Shown: positions 5,194 to 6,154 of the stretch, piece by piece
How the letters are laid out: every line of letters begins with the position of its first letter
How positions within the stretch are numbered: position 1 is the stretch's first letter
Source: Hyphomicrobiales bacterium
Lineage (GTDB): Bacteria; Pseudomonadota; Alphaproteobacteria; Rhizobiales; Aestuariivirgaceae
Assembly (NCBI GenBank): GCA_026996935.1
Contig: JALWJW010000095.1
Span: forward strand, 1 to 6,154
Reading direction: 5' to 3'
DNA length: 6,154 nt
Translations under genes and position numbers: made by a program
Notes under the pieces: generated by a model
What the model was told of the DNA's origin: nothing
Databases searched by the model: none
The model's input: only the letters and a program-made list of their open reading frames with translations

Positions 5194-6154
5194 TCACAAT
5201 GGAATATTATCGTGCTTCTTCCAGGGGTTCTCCACCGTCTTATTGGCAAGCATATTAAGCGCGCGGCAAACACGCAGCCGGGTATTATGCGGCATGATGA
5301 CTTCATCAATATAGCCACGTTCAGCCGCAACGAACGGTGAACAGAAACGATCTTCATAATTTTTAGTTTGCTCAGCAATTTTCTCAGCATCACCAATATC
5401 TTTACGAAAGATAATCTCAACCGCCCCTTTGGCACCCATCACAGCAATTTCAGCCGTTGGCCAGGCATAGTTCACATCACCGCGAATATGTTTTGACGAC
5501 ATCACATCATAAGCCCCGCCATAGGCTTTACGGGTGATAATAGTAATTTTCGGTACTGTTGCCTCGGCATAGGCAAACAGAAGCTTTGCCCCGTGCTTAA
5601 TCAACCCGCCATATTCTTGCGCTGTACCAGGCAAGAAACCTGGAACATCAACTAACGTGACTAAAGGTATTGAAAAACAATCACAAAACCTCACAAAGCG
5701 TGCCGCTTTTCTGGATGCATCACTGTCAAGAACCCCGGCTAATACCATCGGCTGATTGGCAATAATACCAACAGGCTTGCCTTCCATGCGGCCAAAGCCT
5801 GTAATAATGTTACCGGCAAAACTTTCCTGCAATTCAAAGAAATCACCATCATCAACCATTTTATGAATGAGCTCTTTCATATCATAAGGCTGATTTGGAT
5901 TATCAGGAATAAGCGTATCCAGTGACATTTCAATCCGTTCTGCATCATCATTGGTCGGCAAAACAGGCACGTCAGAAACATTAGACGATGGCAAAAAATC
6001 GATGAAACGGCGCATCTGCAACAACAACTCAACGTCATTATCAAACGCCCCATCGGCAATAGAAGACTTGGTCGTGTGAACGCTCGCCCCACCAAGTTCT
6101 TCAGCCGTTACTTCTTCATTGGTCACAGTTTTCACCACATCAGGGCCAGTGACA
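5194..6154 (-). CDS. pccB: Propionyl-CoA carboxylase beta chain (carboxyltransferase subunit), 3' part, runs off right edge
   Basis: This subunit moves the carboxyl group from carboxybiotin to propionyl-CoA. The window holds its last 319 residues; the family is about 510 long, so roughly 190 N-terminal residues lie outside. The frame is open to the right edge and begins V-T-G-P-D-V-V-K-T-V-T, a conserved internal segment, so an apparent GTG near 6138 is a valine codon and not the start. Family segments are TAEELGGASVHTTKS, GFGRMEGKPVGIIANQP, VDVPGFLPGTAQEYGGLIKH, ITRKAYGGAYDVMSSKH and the ending NPWKKHDNIPL. The aspartate of GGAYDVM (codon 5506-5508) appears to match the position reported in actinobacterial PccB to favour propionyl- over acetyl-CoA; I assign that from memory. 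TGA at 5194-5196 ends the gene. It is first of the minus-strand genes seen here; PccA, its partner subunit, is encoded about 3.9 kb downstream on the same strand. Confidence 0.95.
   Translation of the reverse strand, partial: VTGPDVVKTVTNEEVTAEELGGASVHTTKSSIADGAFDNDVELLLQMRRFIDFLPSSNVSDVPVLPTNDDAERIEMSLDTLIPDNPNQPYDMKELIHKMVDDGDFFELQESFAGNIITGFGRMEGKPVGIIANQPMVLAGVLDSDASRKAARFVRFCDCFSIPLVTLVDVPGFLPGTAQEYGGLIKHGAKLLFAYAEATVPKITIITRKAYGGAYDVMSSKHIRGDVNYAWPTAEIAVMGAKGAVEIIFRKDIGDAEKIAEQTKNYEDRFCSPFVAAERGYIDEVIMPHNTRLRVCRALNMLANKTVENPWKKHDNIPL

Noticed and set aside
5064..5435. Open frame of 123 codons on the minus strand across the pccB end and the following gap
   Set aside because: It overlaps pccB in another frame, its translation is low complexity and unlike known proteins, and it crosses the true gene boundary.
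6136..6138. GTG as the start codon of pccB
   Set aside because: The frame stays open to the window edge and the residues before it (V-T-G-P-D) belong to a conserved internal PccB segment.

Overview
The window looks like chromosomal DNA of an alphaproteobacterium with modest GC content (by eye mid-40s percent). This is inferred from the character of the RimO and propionyl-CoA carboxylase proteins, the class III cyclase with a long soluble N-terminal region, and the pcc gene neighbourhood. I cannot fix order or genus; a marine, AT-leaning member of Hyphomicrobiales or a related order is a guess. I see no transposase, integrase, CRISPR array, tRNA or rRNA.

Layout from left to right: (1) 1-1276, minus strand, the first 425 codons of the propionyl-CoA carboxylase alpha chain (pccA), running off the left edge. 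(2) 1277-1447, a divergent intergenic region holding two tiny reading frames and a small inverted repeat upstream of the next gene. (3) 1448-2758, plus strand, a class III nucleotidyl cyclase with an uncharacterised N-terminal half. (4) 2755-4092, plus strand, rimO, whose TTG start overlaps the cyclase stop codon by four bases. (5) 4096-5088, minus strand, an unrecognised 330-residue protein built from duplicated helical modules with acidic DG loops, meeting rimO tail to tail with 3 bases between. (6) 5089-5193, a short gap with a clear ribosome binding site and a small hairpin. (7) 5194-6154, minus strand, the last 319 residues of the propionyl-CoA carboxylase beta chain (pccB), running off the right edge.

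How the genes work together: PccA and PccB are the two subunits of one biotin enzyme that converts propionyl-CoA to methylmalonyl-CoA, the entry step for propionate, odd-chain fatty acids and some branched amino acids. The three minus-strand genes read pccB, unknown gene, pccA in transcription order. The head-to-tail cyclase-rimO pair lies on the opposite strand between the unknown gene and pccA, so one uninterrupted sense transcript cannot join pccB to pccA without crossing about 2.8 kb of antisense sequence. pccA therefore probably has its own promoter in the divergent region it shares with the cyclase.

The points most worth a second look are the cyclase, where both base-specifying positions are serine so its nucleotide substrate cannot be read from sequence; the duplicated-module protein in the pcc locus; and the split pcc arrangement. 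Nothing here is clearly a new system; most genes are conserved housekeeping or signalling genes.
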